The position numbers and the translations under genes are program-made. DNA of 64,000 nt from Sphingobium sp. GTDB lineage: Bacteria > Pseudomonadota > Alphaproteobacteria > Sphingomonadales > Sphingomonadaceae. How positions within the stretch are numbered: the stretch's first letter is position 1; every line of letters starts with the position of its first letter. Shown here in pieces: positions 47,190 to 55,839 of the stretch. The stretch spans positions 1-64,000 of the forward strand of contig JAGRES010000003.1 in NCBI GenBank assembly GCA_020446425.1. The letters run 5' to 3'. The notes beneath the pieces are model-generated. The model was not told the DNA's origin. It was given only the letters and a program-made list of their open reading frames with translations, and did no database searches.

Positions 47190-47512
47190 AGATTGATAAA
47201 TTCGCCCGGAATGCGCACCGTCAGCAGGTCGATATCGTCGCTGATAGTGATCTGACAGGCCAGACGGCTGGTTCGGGTAGCAGCGGCAGCGAGATCGAGC
47301 ATGTCCTCCTCCTCCTCGCTGGCGGGTGGCAGCTTCGCGAAATCCTCGGCTGATACGATCACATGACAGGTGGAGCAGGCCATCTGGCCCTCGCAAGTAC
47401 CTTCCAAGGGCTGGCCAGCCGCTTGCGCTATATCTAACAGACATTCTCCGCTTTTAGCCTCAACCTCCTGAATTTCATTGCCATCTGAACTGATGAAGCG
47501 AATCTTCGGCAT
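47177..47512 (-). CDS. 2Fe-2S ferredoxin (adrenodoxin type)
   Basis: 111 residues from ATG 47512; AGG is seven bases upstream and the start lies 2 nt after the desulfurase stop. The cluster ligands are in the pattern C-x5-C-x2-C ... C: CEGQMACSTCHV and RLACQI. This is the ISC-type/vertebrate-like ferredoxin that supplies electrons to iron-sulfur assembly or monooxygenases. Following two cysteine desulfurases, it probably reduces sulfane sulfur in cluster assembly; it might also be the partner of the Rieske oxygenase. Confidence 0.9.
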   Translation of the reverse strand: MPKIRFISSDGNEIQEVEAKSGECLLDIAQAAGQPLEGTCEGQMACSTCHVIVSAEDFAKLPPASEEEEDMLDLAAAATRTSRLACQITISDDIDLLTVRIPGEFINLQGV

Positions 47513-47514
47513 GT

Positions 47515-48639
47515 TCAACCTTTCACCGGAAGTTGCTGGGCCGCTGCAGCACGATTGATGATCTCGGCTGCTTCTTCAAGCTCTTCCATGGTCGTGTAGC
47601 GTCCGAAACCGATGCGGATGGACGAACGCGCTTCTTTTTCGCTCAACCCTAGTGCGCGCAGCACATGGCTGGACCGTCCGGAACCGCTGGCGCAAGCCGA
47701 CCCCAGCGAAAAGGCGACATCGCGGCATTCCGACATCAGCCGCGCCCCATCCAGCCCATCCCGGCGCAGATTGAGATTGCCATGATAGCGCACCTCCGCG
47801 CTGCCATTCAGCGTCCAATCGGCAAACAGCTCCTGCGCGCGGGCCCACAGAACCTCGACATGCGCCGCATCTTCCTGTCGCCGGTCCGCCATAAGCCGCG
47901 CCGCCTCGCCCATGCCAGCGCATAACGCAGGCGAGAGTGTGCCGGACCGCAAACCGCTTTCCTGCCCGCCGCCATGAATGAGCGGGGGCAGATCGAGACC
48001 ATCGCGAAGCCATAACGCGCCAATGCCCTTGGAGCCATGTATCTTGTGACCGCTCACCGCAATCATATCGGCGCTTTGTGGCAGGTCCACGCGCCCATAG
48101 CCCTGCACCGCGTCACACAGGAACAGCGCGCCCGCGTCATGCGCCAGCCGCGCCAGCGCCTCGACCGGCTGGATCACCCCGATCTCGTTATTGACCAGCA
48201 TGACGGCAAGCAGCGCCGTGCGTTCATCCAACTCGGTGGCAAGCGCTGTCTCATCAACCAGACCATCGCCTTTGACCGGCAGCAACACTGGCTCAAACCC
48301 CTGCTCCTCGAGCGCCAGCACCGTATCGCGCACGGCAGCATGCTCCGTATCGACCGTCACTATACGCGTGCGCTTCGGGTCGCGGGACCGCGCCAGCTTC
48401 GCCGCGCCAACAATGGCGATATTGAGCGCCTCGGTCGCACCGGACGTAAAGATCACCTGCCCGCCTTGCGGCATCAGCGTCGCCACGCGCCCGCGCGCCA
48501 CCTCAACTGCTGCGGCGGCGGCACGGCCCGGCTTGTGCGCGCTGTGCGGATTGGCAAAATCATCCCGTAACCAAGGCGCCATCACTTCAAAAACTTCTGA
48601 AGAAAGTGGTGTAGTTGCCTGATAATCGAGATATATCAT
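47515..48639 (-). CDS. Cysteine desulfurase (NifS/IscS family), second copy
   Basis: 374 residues from ATG 48639, overlapping the upstream desulfurase stop by 4 nt. PLP enzyme that takes sulfur from cysteine. It starts IYLDYQATTPLS, has the PLP-lysine in SGHKIHGSKG and the sulfur-carrying Cys in GSACASGSGRSSHVLR, which is the longer-loop IscS-like form. It is more IscS-like than its tandem neighbour. Confidence 0.93.
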   Translation of the reverse strand: MIYLDYQATTPLSSEVFEVMAPWLRDDFANPHSAHKPGRAAAAAVEVARGRVATLMPQGGQVIFTSGATEALNIAIVGAAKLARSRDPKRTRIVTVDTEHAAVRDTVLALEEQGFEPVLLPVKGDGLVDETALATELDERTALLAVMLVNNEIGVIQPVEALARLAHDAGALFLCDAVQGYGRVDLPQSADMIAVSGHKIHGSKGIGALWLRDGLDLPPLIHGGGQESGLRSGTLSPALCAGMGEAARLMADRRQEDAAHVEVLWARAQELFADWTLNGSAEVRYHGNLNLRRDGLDGARLMSECRDVAFSLGSACASGSGRSSHVLRALGLSEKEARSSIRIGFGRYTTMEELEEAAEIINRAAAAQQLPVKG

Positions 48640-49712
48640 GCTGCTTTTTGCGCCACCATATCGCACCAGAGGGTGATAAAGGCGCGCACATCCTCTTCGC
48701 CAGTTTGCGGTCCAAAACTGACCCGAATCACTTCATCGGCTGCCGTGTCGTTCCATCCCATGGCCTTCAATACCGGGCTGGTCTTGAGCGTACCGGACGA
48801 ACAGGCTGCCCCCGCCGAAACGGCGATACCCGCCATATCGAAGCGGATGAGCTGCGCGCGGGCCGCCACGCCCGGCATGCGATAGCTGGCGATAGTAGGG
48901 ATACGCTCTGCGCCGTCGGCCACCACCTCGCCACCGCTGGCGCGGATCGCATCGTCCAGCATCAGCCGCAAGCGCGCCGCCTCCGTCATCCACCCCTTAT
49001 CCTGCTCCAGCGCCGCCGCCATAGCGAGCACGGCTGGCACATTCTCCGTCCCGCCGCGATAGCCCTGCTCCTGTCCTCCGCTGGGCTCCAATAGTGTCAG
49101 ATCGCGTACCAGCAGCGCGCCAATACCGGGTGGCCCACCGAATTTATGCGCGCTCACGGCGATCATATCGGCTTCGAGCGGCAGACCGAGCTTAGCTGCG
49201 CTTTGCGCACAATCGCAGAAGAGCCAGCCGCCGCCTTCATGAATACGTTCCGCCAGTTCGGCTATCGGCTGGATCACGCCCGTTTCATTGTTTACATGCT
49301 GGATGACATGCAAGGCACCGGGCACGGTGTCCGAAACACACCCCAATGCATCAATAGCCAAGCGCTGAGCTTCCTGGGTTACGCGCAGCACCGCATCATG
49401 CTCGACCGGCGAAGTCACTATATGCTCTGCCTTTGCGCGGGTCAGCGCAATCGCAATCGCTTCGCTGGCGCCCGATGTAAAAATGACATGACCGTCCCAA
49501 CCGAGCGCTGCCTTGATCCGTATCCGCGCATCTTCCAGCGCTTCGCGCGCCGCGCGTCCCTCCGCATGAGGCGAGGATGGATTGGCCCACCGCTCCAGCC
49601 CCCGCGCCATTGCCTCACGCGCAGCTTCGCATACTGGCGTGGTGGCCGCATGATCGAGGTAGATACGCTGTTTTCCGGCGGGTGACGGCAAATGGGACAA
49701 GAACAGACTCAT
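48636..49712 (-). CDS. Cysteine desulfurase (NifS family), first copy
   Basis: 358 residues; it begins IYLDHAATTPVCEAA, has the PLP-lysine in SAHKFGGPPG and the Cys in GAACSSGTLKTSPVL. It shares family motifs with the next gene but diverges strongly, so the pair is an old duplication rather than a recent one. First in the operon desulfurase-desulfurase-ferredoxin; no scaffold (iscU/sufB) lies in the window. It is divergent from the alpha/beta hydrolase gene with 106 bases between. Confidence 0.92.
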   Translation of the reverse strand: MSLFLSHLPSPAGKQRIYLDHAATTPVCEAAREAMARGLERWANPSSPHAEGRAAREALEDARIRIKAALGWDGHVIFTSGASEAIAIALTRAKAEHIVTSPVEHDAVLRVTQEAQRLAIDALGCVSDTVPGALHVIQHVNNETGVIQPIAELAERIHEGGGWLFCDCAQSAAKLGLPLEADMIAVSAHKFGGPPGIGALLVRDLTLLEPSGGQEQGYRGGTENVPAVLAMAAALEQDKGWMTEAARLRLMLDDAIRASGGEVVADGAERIPTIASYRMPGVAARAQLIRFDMAGIAVSAGAACSSGTLKTSPVLKAMGWNDTAADEVIRVSFGPQTGEEDVRAFITLWCDMVAQKAA

Positions 49713-49818
49713 TTTATTGCGAAATCGGCATGCAATCCTATATAGGCGATCATCCCTCCGTCGCCAGCATAGTTCTGCCAGCGCCGGTTCTGTCTTTCCT
49801 GTTTGTCAGCAAGGTGCC

Positions 49819-50475
49819 ATGCCAGACGTAATTTTTCCCGGTCCCGAAGGCCGCCTGGAGGGCCGTTTCAGCCCCCCGCCCCGCCCGCGCGCTCCTGTAG
49901 CCATGATCCTCCACCCGCACCCGCAAGGTGGCGGCACGATGAACGATCGCATCACGCAGGCGCTATACAAGACCTTTGTACAGCGCGGTTTCGCGACACT
50001 GCGCTTCAACTTTCGCGGCGTGGGCCGCAGCCAGGGCACGTTCGATAACGGCATCGGTGAACTCTCCGACGCCGCTGCTGCGCTGGACTGGGTGCAGAGC
50101 TTCCACCCCGAAGCGCAAACGACCTGGATCGCCGGGTTCAGCTTCGGCGCATGGATCGGCATGCAGCTTCTGATGCGCCGCCCGGAAATTCGCGGCTTCA
50201 TCTCGGTCGCGCCGCCCGCCAACATGTATGATTTCAGCTTCCTGGCGCCCTGCCCCTCATCGGGCATCATCGTGCAGGGCACGCATGACGAGGTGGTCAC
50301 CGCAGGGGCCGTGCAAAAGCTGGTCGACAAACTGCGCACGCAAAAGGGTATCACCATCCATCATGACGAGATCAGGGGTGCGAACCACTTTTTCGAGAAT
50401 GAGCTGGATCAGGTGATGATGTCGGTCGACAATTATCTCGACATGCGCCTTGCACCGGATTCACCTATCAAGTGA
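49819..50475 (+). CDS. Alpha/beta hydrolase
   Basis: 218 residues from ATG 49819 with AAGG just upstream; the longer reading overlaps the promoter region. The family start (PDVIFPGPEGRLEGRF), the oxyanion-type LHPHPQGGGTMNDRITQAL, nucleophile elbow GFSFGAWIG (Ser), Asp in GTHDEVV and His in GANHFFEN form a full triad. This small, serine-nucleophile hydrolase is conserved next to cysteine desulfurases in sphingomonads, but its substrate is unknown. Confidence 0.88.
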   Translation: MPDVIFPGPEGRLEGRFSPPPRPRAPVAMILHPHPQGGGTMNDRITQALYKTFVQRGFATLRFNFRGVGRSQGTFDNGIGELSDAAAALDWVQSFHPEAQTTWIAGFSFGAWIGMQLLMRRPEIRGFISVAPPANMYDFSFLAPCPSSGIIVQGTHDEVVTAGAVQKLVDKLRTQKGITIHHDEIRGANHFFENELDQVMMSVDNYLDMRLAPDSPIK

Positions 50476-50488
50476 AGTCGGGCCTGTC

Positions 50489-50731
50489 GTGACCCGGCGC
50501 GAGGCCCTGCGCACCATATTCCAGGGCAGAATATTGCGCCGTTCCCTGATGGTGGGCCTGGTCGTCGGTACGATTCTCAATCTGATCAACCAGGGCGACG
50601 CCATCTTGTCGGGCGGCGCGGTGATAGCATGGAAACTGTGCCTTACCTATTGCGTGCCGTTTCTTGTGAGCAGCTATGGCGCCTATGGTGCGCTTATCAG
50701 TCCCGTTTCCCGTGACGGCGATACCGATTAA
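50489..50731 (+). CDS. Small two-helix membrane protein, NrtS-like
   Basis: 80 residues from a GTG at 50489, 13 bases after the hydrolase stop. Two membrane segments and the pattern VGTILNLINQGDAILSGG plus WKLCLTYCVPFLVSSYGA match the NrtS small nitrate/nitrite-transport family. Whether it transports nitrate here is not shown, as no nitrate gene is near. The ribosome-binding site is weak. It converges with the next gene with a 4-base overlap. Confidence 0.65.
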   Translation: MTRREALRTIFQGRILRRSLMVGLVVGTILNLINQGDAILSGGAVIAWKLCLTYCVPFLVSSYGAYGALISPVSRDGDTD

Positions 50732-50910
50732 ATTGGCGTCGCCCATATCGCGACATTGCCGAACATCACTATCGCCGCAACGATCATCAGCCAGCCCTGT
50801 TTGCGCAGATCCGGGCGCCTGGCAATCAGGTAAAGCCCGCCGCCACCCAGCAGCAATCCGGCCAGCATCAATATCGACAATATCGTTGCGCTCATTGATG
50901 TGACTGACAT
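50728..50910 (-). CDS. Small two-helix membrane protein
   Basis: 60 residues from ATG 50910, with AGGAGG about eight bases upstream. Two hydrophobic helices (ILSILMLAGLLLGGGGLYLI and LMIVAAIVMFGNVAIW) are joined by RRPDLRKQG, consistent with an inner-membrane hairpin. No family recognised. It converges with the NrtS-like gene. Confidence 0.7.
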   Translation of the reverse strand: MSVTSMSATILSILMLAGLLLGGGGLYLIARRPDLRKQGWLMIVAAIVMFGNVAIWATPI

Positions 50911-51027
50911 TACGGCCCCTCCTTGTTCGTGCGTCGTCATAATGCGCGAACTCACAGGTGGCAATTCTGTGACATCGTCCCTAGATAAGCGGCATATCCG
51001 AATCGCCAGCAAACGGACTCATGCCCC

Positions 51028-51465
51028 ATGCGCATTGCCATCGCCTCAGATCACGCCGCCATCGACATGAAAGCCATGCTGGTCGATTGGCTTCGCGAGC
51101 AAGGCCATGTGGTGAACGATCTCGGCCCGAATGACGGCACCAGCGTCGATTATCCCGATTATGGATACAAGCTGGCGCAGGCCGTTGCATCTGGCGACGC
51201 AGAGCGCGGCGTCGCGCTGTGCGGTTCCGGCATCGGCATCTCCATTGCTGTCAATCGCAACCCGGCATGCCGCGCGGCGCTCGTTTCCGAGCCGCTGTCG
51301 GCTCAACTGTGCCGTGAACATAACGACGCAAACGTGATCGCCATGGGTGCGCGCCTGATCGGCCCCGAAATGGCAAAAGCCTGCCTCACCGCTTTCCTGT
51401 CGACCGGTTTTGGCGGTGATCGCCACCAGCGCCGCGTCGACAAACTCTCTCATCCTACGCTCTGA
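51028..51465 (+). CDS. rpiB: Ribose-5-phosphate isomerase B
   Basis: 145 residues. It interconverts ribose 5-phosphate and ribulose 5-phosphate. It begins [18 protein letters not shown], has [13 protein letters not shown], and the catalytic Cys in [15 protein letters not shown]. It is followed by glyA after 17 nt, a common linkage that feeds purine and one-carbon synthesis. Confidence 0.95.
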   Translation: MRIAIASDHAAIDMKAMLVDWLREQGHVVNDLGPNDGTSVDYPDYGYKLAQAVASGDAERGVALCGSGIGISIAVNRNPACRAALVSEPLSAQLCREHNDANVIAMGARLIGPEMAKACLTAFLSTGFGGDRHQRRVDKLSHPTL

Positions 51466-51482
51466 GCCAGAAAGGACTGCCC

Positions 51483-52799
51483 ATGAGCAACGCCGCCACC
51501 CTCGAAGCCGCAAACGACATCCGCGCCGCCGATTTCTTCACTGCAGGCGTGGAAAGCCGTGACCCAGCAGTATTCGCAGCCATGGGCAAGGAACTGAAGC
51601 GCGAGCAGAACCAGATCGAGCTGATTGCGTCTGAAAACATCGTTTCCAAGGCGGTGCTGGAGGCTCAAGGCTCGGTCTTCACCAACAAATATGCGGAAGG
51701 CTATCCCGGCAAGCGCTATTATCAGGGTTGCGCACCATCCGACGATGTCGAGCAGCTCGCCATCGACCGCGCGAAACAGCTCTTCAACTGCGGTTTCGCC
51801 AATGTGCAGCCCCATAGCGGCGCACAGGCCAATGGCGGCGTGATGCTGGCGCTTACCAAGCCGGGCGACACGATCATGGGCCTCTCGCTCGACGCGGGCG
51901 GCCACCTCACGCACGGCGCGCGGCCCGCCATGTCCGGTAAATGGTTCAACGCCGTGCAATATGGCGTGCGCGAAGACACCCATGTCATTGACTATGACGA
52001 GGTCGAGAAAATGGCGCTGGACTGCAAGCCCACGCTCATCATCGCGGGCGGCAGCGCCTATCCGCGCCATATCGACTTTGCCCGCTTCCGCGCCATCGCG
52101 GACAAGGTCGGCGCATTGTTCATGGTCGACATGGCCCATTTCGCAGGGCTGGTCGCGGGCGGCGCCCACCCCACGCCCTTTGGCCACGCTCATGTCGTCA
52201 CCACCACCACGCACAAGACGCTGCGCGGCCCGCGCGGCGGCATGATCCTGACCGATGACGAAGCCATCGCCAAGAAGATCAACTCGGCCATTTTCCCGGG
52301 CCTTCAGGGCGGTCCGCTGATGCACGTCATCGCCGCCAAGGCGGTCGCATTCGGCGAAGCGCTGCAGCCGGAGTTCAAGGCCTATGCCAAGGCGGTTGTA
52401 GCCAACAGCCAGGCGCTTGCGGGCAAGCTCAACGCGCGCGGCCTCGATGTCGTCTCGGGCGGTACTGATACGCATCTCGCACTCATCGACCTGCGCCCCT
52501 ATGGCATTTCCGGCAAGGACGCCGACGAAGCGCTGGAGCGCAGCTTCATCACCTGCAACAAAAATGGCGTACCGGGTGACCCGCTGCCCCCCACCAAGAC
52601 CAGCGGCATCCGCGTCGGTTCGCCCGCAGGTACGACGCGCGGTTTCGGCATCGCCGAATTCGAAGCGATTGGCGACATGATCGCCGACGTGCTGGAGGCT
52701 CTGCGCGACAAAGGGGAAGAAGGCGACCCGGCGGTCGAAGCCAATGTGCGCGAGCGCGTTTCGGCTCTGTGCGCACGCTTCCCGATCTACGAGGGATAA
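51483..52799 (+). CDS. glyA: Serine hydroxymethyltransferase
   Basis: 438 residues, PLP enzyme converting serine and tetrahydrofolate to glycine and methylene-tetrahydrofolate. It has [37 protein letters not shown], and the PLP-lysine in [13 protein letters not shown]. Second in the operon rpiB-glyA-(zinc ribbon)-nrdR. No glycine or other riboswitch is apparent upstream. Confidence 0.97.
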   Translation: MSNAATLEAANDIRAADFFTAGVESRDPAVFAAMGKELKREQNQIELIASENIVSKAVLEAQGSVFTNKYAEGYPGKRYYQGCAPSDDVEQLAIDRAKQLFNCGFANVQPHSGAQANGGVMLALTKPGDTIMGLSLDAGGHLTHGARPAMSGKWFNAVQYGVREDTHVIDYDEVEKMALDCKPTLIIAGGSAYPRHIDFARFRAIADKVGALFMVDMAHFAGLVAGGAHPTPFGHAHVVTTTTHKTLRGPRGGMILTDDEAIAKKINSAIFPGLQGGPLMHVIAAKAVAFGEALQPEFKAYAKAVVANSQALAGKLNARGLDVVSGGTDTHLALIDLRPYGISGKDADEALERSFITCNKNGVPGDPLPPTKTSGIRVGSPAGTTRGFGIAEFEAIGDMIADVLEALRDKGEEGDPAVEANVRERVSALCARFPIYEG

Positions 52800-52806
52800 G
52801 CGCCCG

Positions 52807-53124
52807 GTGCGATGCTCCGACTGTCATGGGGTGATAGAAGGCAACAGGCCTTTCTGCCCCCATTGCGGCCGGAAACTGGGTGGGCTGCTGAAGGCACGGC
52901 CGACAGCGGGCATCTCCAAACCGGGACCAAGACTGGCCCGTCCGAGGATCAGGCTTGGTAAAGCCGAAGCCGAGGCCACTTCTCCGCAAGCCCAATGGCT
53001 GGGGCGCATGGTGGTCTTCCCGCTACTCGGCGCTATCATTGCGGCTGCCCTGCCGGGGCACAGGTGGGGGTTGGGCCTGATAATTGGCCTGTTCATCGCC
53101 CTGCAAACACGAAAGAAAAGCTAG
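52807..53124 (+). CDS. Zinc-ribbon membrane protein
   Basis: 105 residues from a GTG at 52807, seven bases after the glyA stop, with GAGGGA upstream. The N-terminus is a rubredoxin-like zinc ribbon: CSDC, then CPHC (C-x2-C twice, about 15 residues apart). A basic linker follows, then one to two membrane helices near the C-terminus (about residues 68-100). The function is not known; it sits 2 nt before nrdR, so it is co-expressed with DNA-precursor genes. Confidence 0.7.
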   Translation: MRCSDCHGVIEGNRPFCPHCGRKLGGLLKARPTAGISKPGPRLARPRIRLGKAEAEATSPQAQWLGRMVVFPLLGAIIAAALPGHRWGLGLIIGLFIALQTRKKS

Positions 53125-53126
53125 AT

Positions 53127-53588
53127 ATGCGTTGCCCCTTCTGCGGACATGAAGATAGCCAGGTGAAGGATAGCCGCCCGACCGACGATGGCGCAGCTAT
53201 CCGCCGCCGCCGCCAGTGCGAGGCGTGCGCGGCGCGCTTCACGACGTTCGAGCGCATTCAGTTGCGCGATGTGTGGGTGACTAAGAGCGATGGCGAGCGC
53301 CAGCCCTTCGACCGCGACAAGCTGGCGCGTTCAGTTGATATCGCCTGCCGCAAACGTCCCATCGAACAGGCGAAGATCGAGAAGCTGGTCTCTGGCATAC
53401 AGCGGCAGATCGAAACCGGCGGTGACAGCGAAATCCCCTCGCGCGCTATTGGCGAACTGGTGATGGAAGCGCTCATGGCACTCGACAGCGTCGCCTATAT
53501 CCGCTTCGCCAGCGTCTATAAGGACTTCCGCGAGGCCAAGGATTTCGAGGACTTCGCCAGCACGGTGAAGGAAGTTGGGGGTGAATAA
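53127..53588 (+). CDS. nrdR: Transcriptional repressor NrdR
   Basis: 153 residues from ATG 53127; the longer reading overlaps the preceding gene. The zinc ribbon ([17 protein letters not shown], then CEACAARF) binds DNA, and the ATP-cone (about residues 49-139) senses ATP/dATP to control ribonucleotide reductase genes. The glyA-nrdR order is usual in alphaproteobacteria. No NrdR-box pair is visible in the window. Confidence 0.96.
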   Translation: MRCPFCGHEDSQVKDSRPTDDGAAIRRRRQCEACAARFTTFERIQLRDVWVTKSDGERQPFDRDKLARSVDIACRKRPIEQAKIEKLVSGIQRQIETGGDSEIPSRAIGELVMEALMALDSVAYIRFASVYKDFREAKDFEDFASTVKEVGGE

Positions 53589-53606
53589 ACCCGCCCTCTC
53601 CTTTCT

Positions 53607-53991
53607 CCGTTCGGTTCGAGCACTGATCGAGCGTGTCGAGATCAGTGTCGAGAACGCATAGCGGCTTCATATGAGTTTCTGGGTCTATATCCTGCGCTGC
53701 GCTGACGGCACATATTATACTGGCCATACTGATAACCTCGAGAGGCGCATCGCCCAGCACCAGGCCGGTGAACTTCCGGGCTATACACATGATCGAAGGC
53801 CCGTTGAATTAATGTTTTCCGAGACGTTTGCGGAGCGCATTGATGCTCTGGAGCGAGAACGCCAGATCAAGGACTGGTCTCGCAAGAAGAAGGAGGCTTT
53901 GTTCGGCAATGATTTCGCAGCGGTAAAACGCGCGACCTCGGCTTCTCGACAGTCGTCTCGACTTCGCTCGACGACCGCTCGAAGCGAACGG
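53607..53991 (+). mobile_element. Putative 385-bp GIY-YIG-carrying repeat element
   Basis: The left G-end CCGTTCGGTTCGAGC (53607-53621) and right GCTCGAAGCGAACGG (53977-53991) form inverted terminal repeats. A hairpin ACTGATC/GATCAGT (53622-53645) is followed by GTCGAGAAC (53646-53654). The GIY-YIG coding sequence begins at 53671, and GGCTTCTCGAC (53940-53950) follows its domain. In the ORF-less copy at 27.1 kb, GTCGAGAAC and GGCCTTCTCGAC abut directly, so the nuclease ORF lies exactly between two element blocks. No target-site duplication is obvious. The mobility is inferred. Confidence 0.6.
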
Positions 53992-54789
53992 GGGGAGTTA
54001 AAAGAAAACCGTTCGGTTCGAGCATCTGCCGCAGTTTCGAGCTTGTCGAGAAGCAAGGAAGATGTCGAGAACAACCATTCCAAACCCATCATCGTCCTGG
54101 TCCGCCCGCAGCTCGGTGAAAATATCGGCAAGGCGGCACGTGCGATGCTCAATTTCGGACTTACCGAGCTGCGCCTCGTTTCTCCGCGCGACGGCTGGCC
54201 CAACCCGGATGCGGGCCCGGCAGCTGCGGGTGCAGACGTCGTGCTGGAACAAGCACAGGTTTATGATACGCTGGCCGAAGCCGTGGCAGATTGCGCGCAT
54301 GTCTACGCGACCACCGTGCGCAAGCGCGGCGTCACCAAGCCGGTCGTAACGCCCACACAGGCCGCACAAGAAATCCACCAAGCCCAAGGCCGCAGCGCCA
54401 TCGTCTTTGGCCCGGAGCGTTCGGGTCTCGAAACTGACGATGTCGCGCTCGCCCGTAAGATCCTCACCGTGCCGATCAACCCGGAATTCGCGTCGCTCAA
54501 TCTCGCCCAAGCGGTGATCCTGGTCGCTTATGAATGGTCCAAAGGCGCTGATGTCCAGTCACCCACGGAAGAGGAACTGCTGCCCCCCGCCCCGCAGGAC
54601 GAACTGGAAGGCATGATCAGCCAGTTCGAGGCACTATTGGAAAAATCCGGCTATTTCTTCCCGCCTGACCGCGCGCCCGCAACCAAGCGCACATTGCGCA
54701 ACCTGCTCACCAAACCGGGCTGGAACCATCTGGAAGTGCGCACGCTGCGCGGCATATTGTCATCGCTGGCCAATCCGCGACCGAAATGA
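53671..54789 (+). CDS. GIY-YIG nuclease fused in frame to TrmJ/SpoU-type RNA methyltransferase
   Basis: 372-residue continuous frame. Residues about 1-85 are a compact GIY-YIG endonuclease (WVYILRCADGTYYTGHTDN, with Arg in NLERRIAQH, then a Glu-rich helix). Residues about 90-134 are low-complexity Ser/Arg-rich sequence encoded by repeat DNA. Residues about 136-372 are a SPOUT methyltransferase resembling TrmJ-like tRNA/rRNA ribose methylases (VLVRPQLGENIGKAARAMLNF, GPERSGLETDD, and PINPEFASLNLAQA). Between the two domains there is no in-frame ATG; TTG 54043 could start the methyltransferase alone. The simplest reading is a repeat-made fusion, or a fused gene cleaved or re-initiated. The methyltransferase is probably the conserved ancestral gene. 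Confidence 0.8.
   Translation: MSFWVYILRCADGTYYTGHTDNLERRIAQHQAGELPGYTHDRRPVELMFSETFAERIDALERERQIKDWSRKKKEALFGNDFAAVKRATSASRQSSRLRSTTARSERGELKENRSVRASAAVSSLSRSKEDVENNHSKPIIVLVRPQLGENIGKAARAMLNFGLTELRLVSPRDGWPNPDAGPAAAGADVVLEQAQVYDTLAEAVADCAHVYATTVRKRGVTKPVVTPTQAAQEIHQAQGRSAIVFGPERSGLETDDVALARKILTVPINPEFASLNLAQAVILVAYEWSKGADVQSPTEEELLPPAPQDELEGMISQFEALLEKSGYFFPPDRAPATKRTLRNLLTKPGWNHLEVRTLRGILSSLANPRPK
54009..54072 (+). repeat. Half copy of the GIY-YIG-associated repeat, inside the fused gene
   Basis: Begins with the G-end CCGTTCGGTTCGAGC (54009-54023) and ends at GTCGAGAAC (54064-54072), 17 bases after the end of the full element. It lacks a matching C-end. It is translated as part of the linker and runs straight into the methyltransferase coding sequence. 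Confidence 0.6.
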
Positions 54790-55098
54790 TGCTTTATTTC
54801 AGCCGGAGCTGAAACGGTTCGGCACCAGCCCACTCCCCCACCCGGCCTCCCAAACAGGGTATGCTCATGGGTGGTTGGGTGGGGGAGTGGGCTGGTGCAG
54901 GGCGTTCCACGAAGTGGAGCAATAGACGTGCTCCTTCTTGACTCTCCGTCAAATCCCCGCCATAGGCGCGCCTTCGCAATTGGCCCCGCACCCCGGTGAA
55001 GCGGTGGCCCTGACCCTGAAACATGGAAATCAGGCGATACCGGGTCCGAATGTTCGCCTCCGGGTGAGCTGACGTTGTAAGCAATTGAAGGAAGTAAC
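54790..55098. other. Intergenic region before rpsD with stacked hairpins
   Basis: About 310 bases without a gene. It has a small hairpin TTTCAGC/GCTGAAA at 54797-54814, the large inverted repeat described separately, and TCCAC/GTGGA at 54906-54918. The rpsD promoter and leader must lie in its right half; S4 autoregulatory structure cannot be assigned by eye. Confidence 0.5.
54822..54898. repeat. 22-bp perfect inverted repeat with 33-base loop
   Basis: The left arm (54822-54843, starting GCACCAGCCCACTCC) is perfectly complementary to the right arm (54877-54898, ending GGGCTGGTGC). Neither side has a T-run. It may be a strong terminator-like stem, a replication or recombination structure, or a copy of a sphingomonad palindromic repeat. 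Confidence 0.65.
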
Positions 55099-55713
55099 AT
55101 GACCAAGCGGACCACCGCCAAGTACAAACTCGACCGCCGGATGGGCGAAAACATCTGGGGTCGTCCGAAATCTCCGGTAAACCGCCGCGAATATGGCCCC
55201 GGCCAGCACGGACAGCGCCGCAAGGGCAAGATGTCCGACTATGGCATTCAGCTGCGCGCCAAGCAGAAGCTGAAGGGCTATTATGGCGACATCACCGAGA
55301 AGCAGTTCCACAAGAACTATGTCGAAGCCTCGCGCATGAAGGGCGACACCGGCCAGAACCTGATCGGCCTGCTGGAACGCCGCCTCGACGCGGTTGTCTA
55401 TCGCGCAAAGTTCGCGCCGACCATCTTCTCGGCCCGTCAGCTCGTTTCGCACGGCCACATCTATGTGAACGGCGTGAAGTGCAACATCGCCAGCCGCCTC
55501 GTGAAAGTCGGTGACGAAATCACGCTGGGCAACAAGGCGAAGGAAATGGCGCTGGTCATCGAGGCGCAGAGCCTGCCCGAGCGCGATATTCCCGATTATG
55601 TGGCACCCGACGGTCCCGCCAAGGTCACTTATGTTCGCGTTCCGACGCTCGACGAAGTGCCCTATCCGGTGAAGATGGAACCGAACCTGGTCGTCGAATT
55701 CTATTCGCGCTGA
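55099..55713 (+). CDS. rpsD: 30S ribosomal protein S4
   Basis: 204 residues, the standard length. It starts [19 protein letters not shown] and has the S4 RNA-binding domain (about residues 93-160, [20 protein letters not shown]). It nucleates 30S assembly on 16S rRNA. It is monocistronic here, as in many alphaproteobacteria where rpsD stands apart from the alpha operon, and is followed by a strong terminator. Confidence 0.97.
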   Translation: MTKRTTAKYKLDRRMGENIWGRPKSPVNRREYGPGQHGQRRKGKMSDYGIQLRAKQKLKGYYGDITEKQFHKNYVEASRMKGDTGQNLIGLLERRLDAVVYRAKFAPTIFSARQLVSHGHIYVNGVKCNIASRLVKVGDEITLGNKAKEMALVIEAQSLPERDIPDYVAPDGPAKVTYVRVPTLDEVPYPVKMEPNLVVEFYSR

Positions 55714-55735
55714 TTTGCATTCATCGCAAAATTCC

Positions 55736-55766
55736 AAAGGCGGTCCGTTCGGGCCGCCTTTTCTTT
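55736..55766 (+). terminator. Rho-independent terminator of rpsD
   Basis: AAAGGCGG-TCC-GTTC-GGG-CCGCCTTTT forms an 11-bp stem with a GTTC loop, followed by CTTTT. It is 22 bases after the rpsD stop. Confidence 0.85.
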
Positions 55767-55839
55767 TGGGGCGACACGCCCTTGCCCTCTCCTGCCCGCA
55801 ATGCGACACTTGTGCGCAGCAAGGGACAGGAGAGAATTC

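Noticed and set aside
55060-55098. S4 autoregulatory pseudoknot before rpsD
   Set aside because: The short leader just before the start shows no clear pseudoknot; only unrelated hairpins are visible further upstream.
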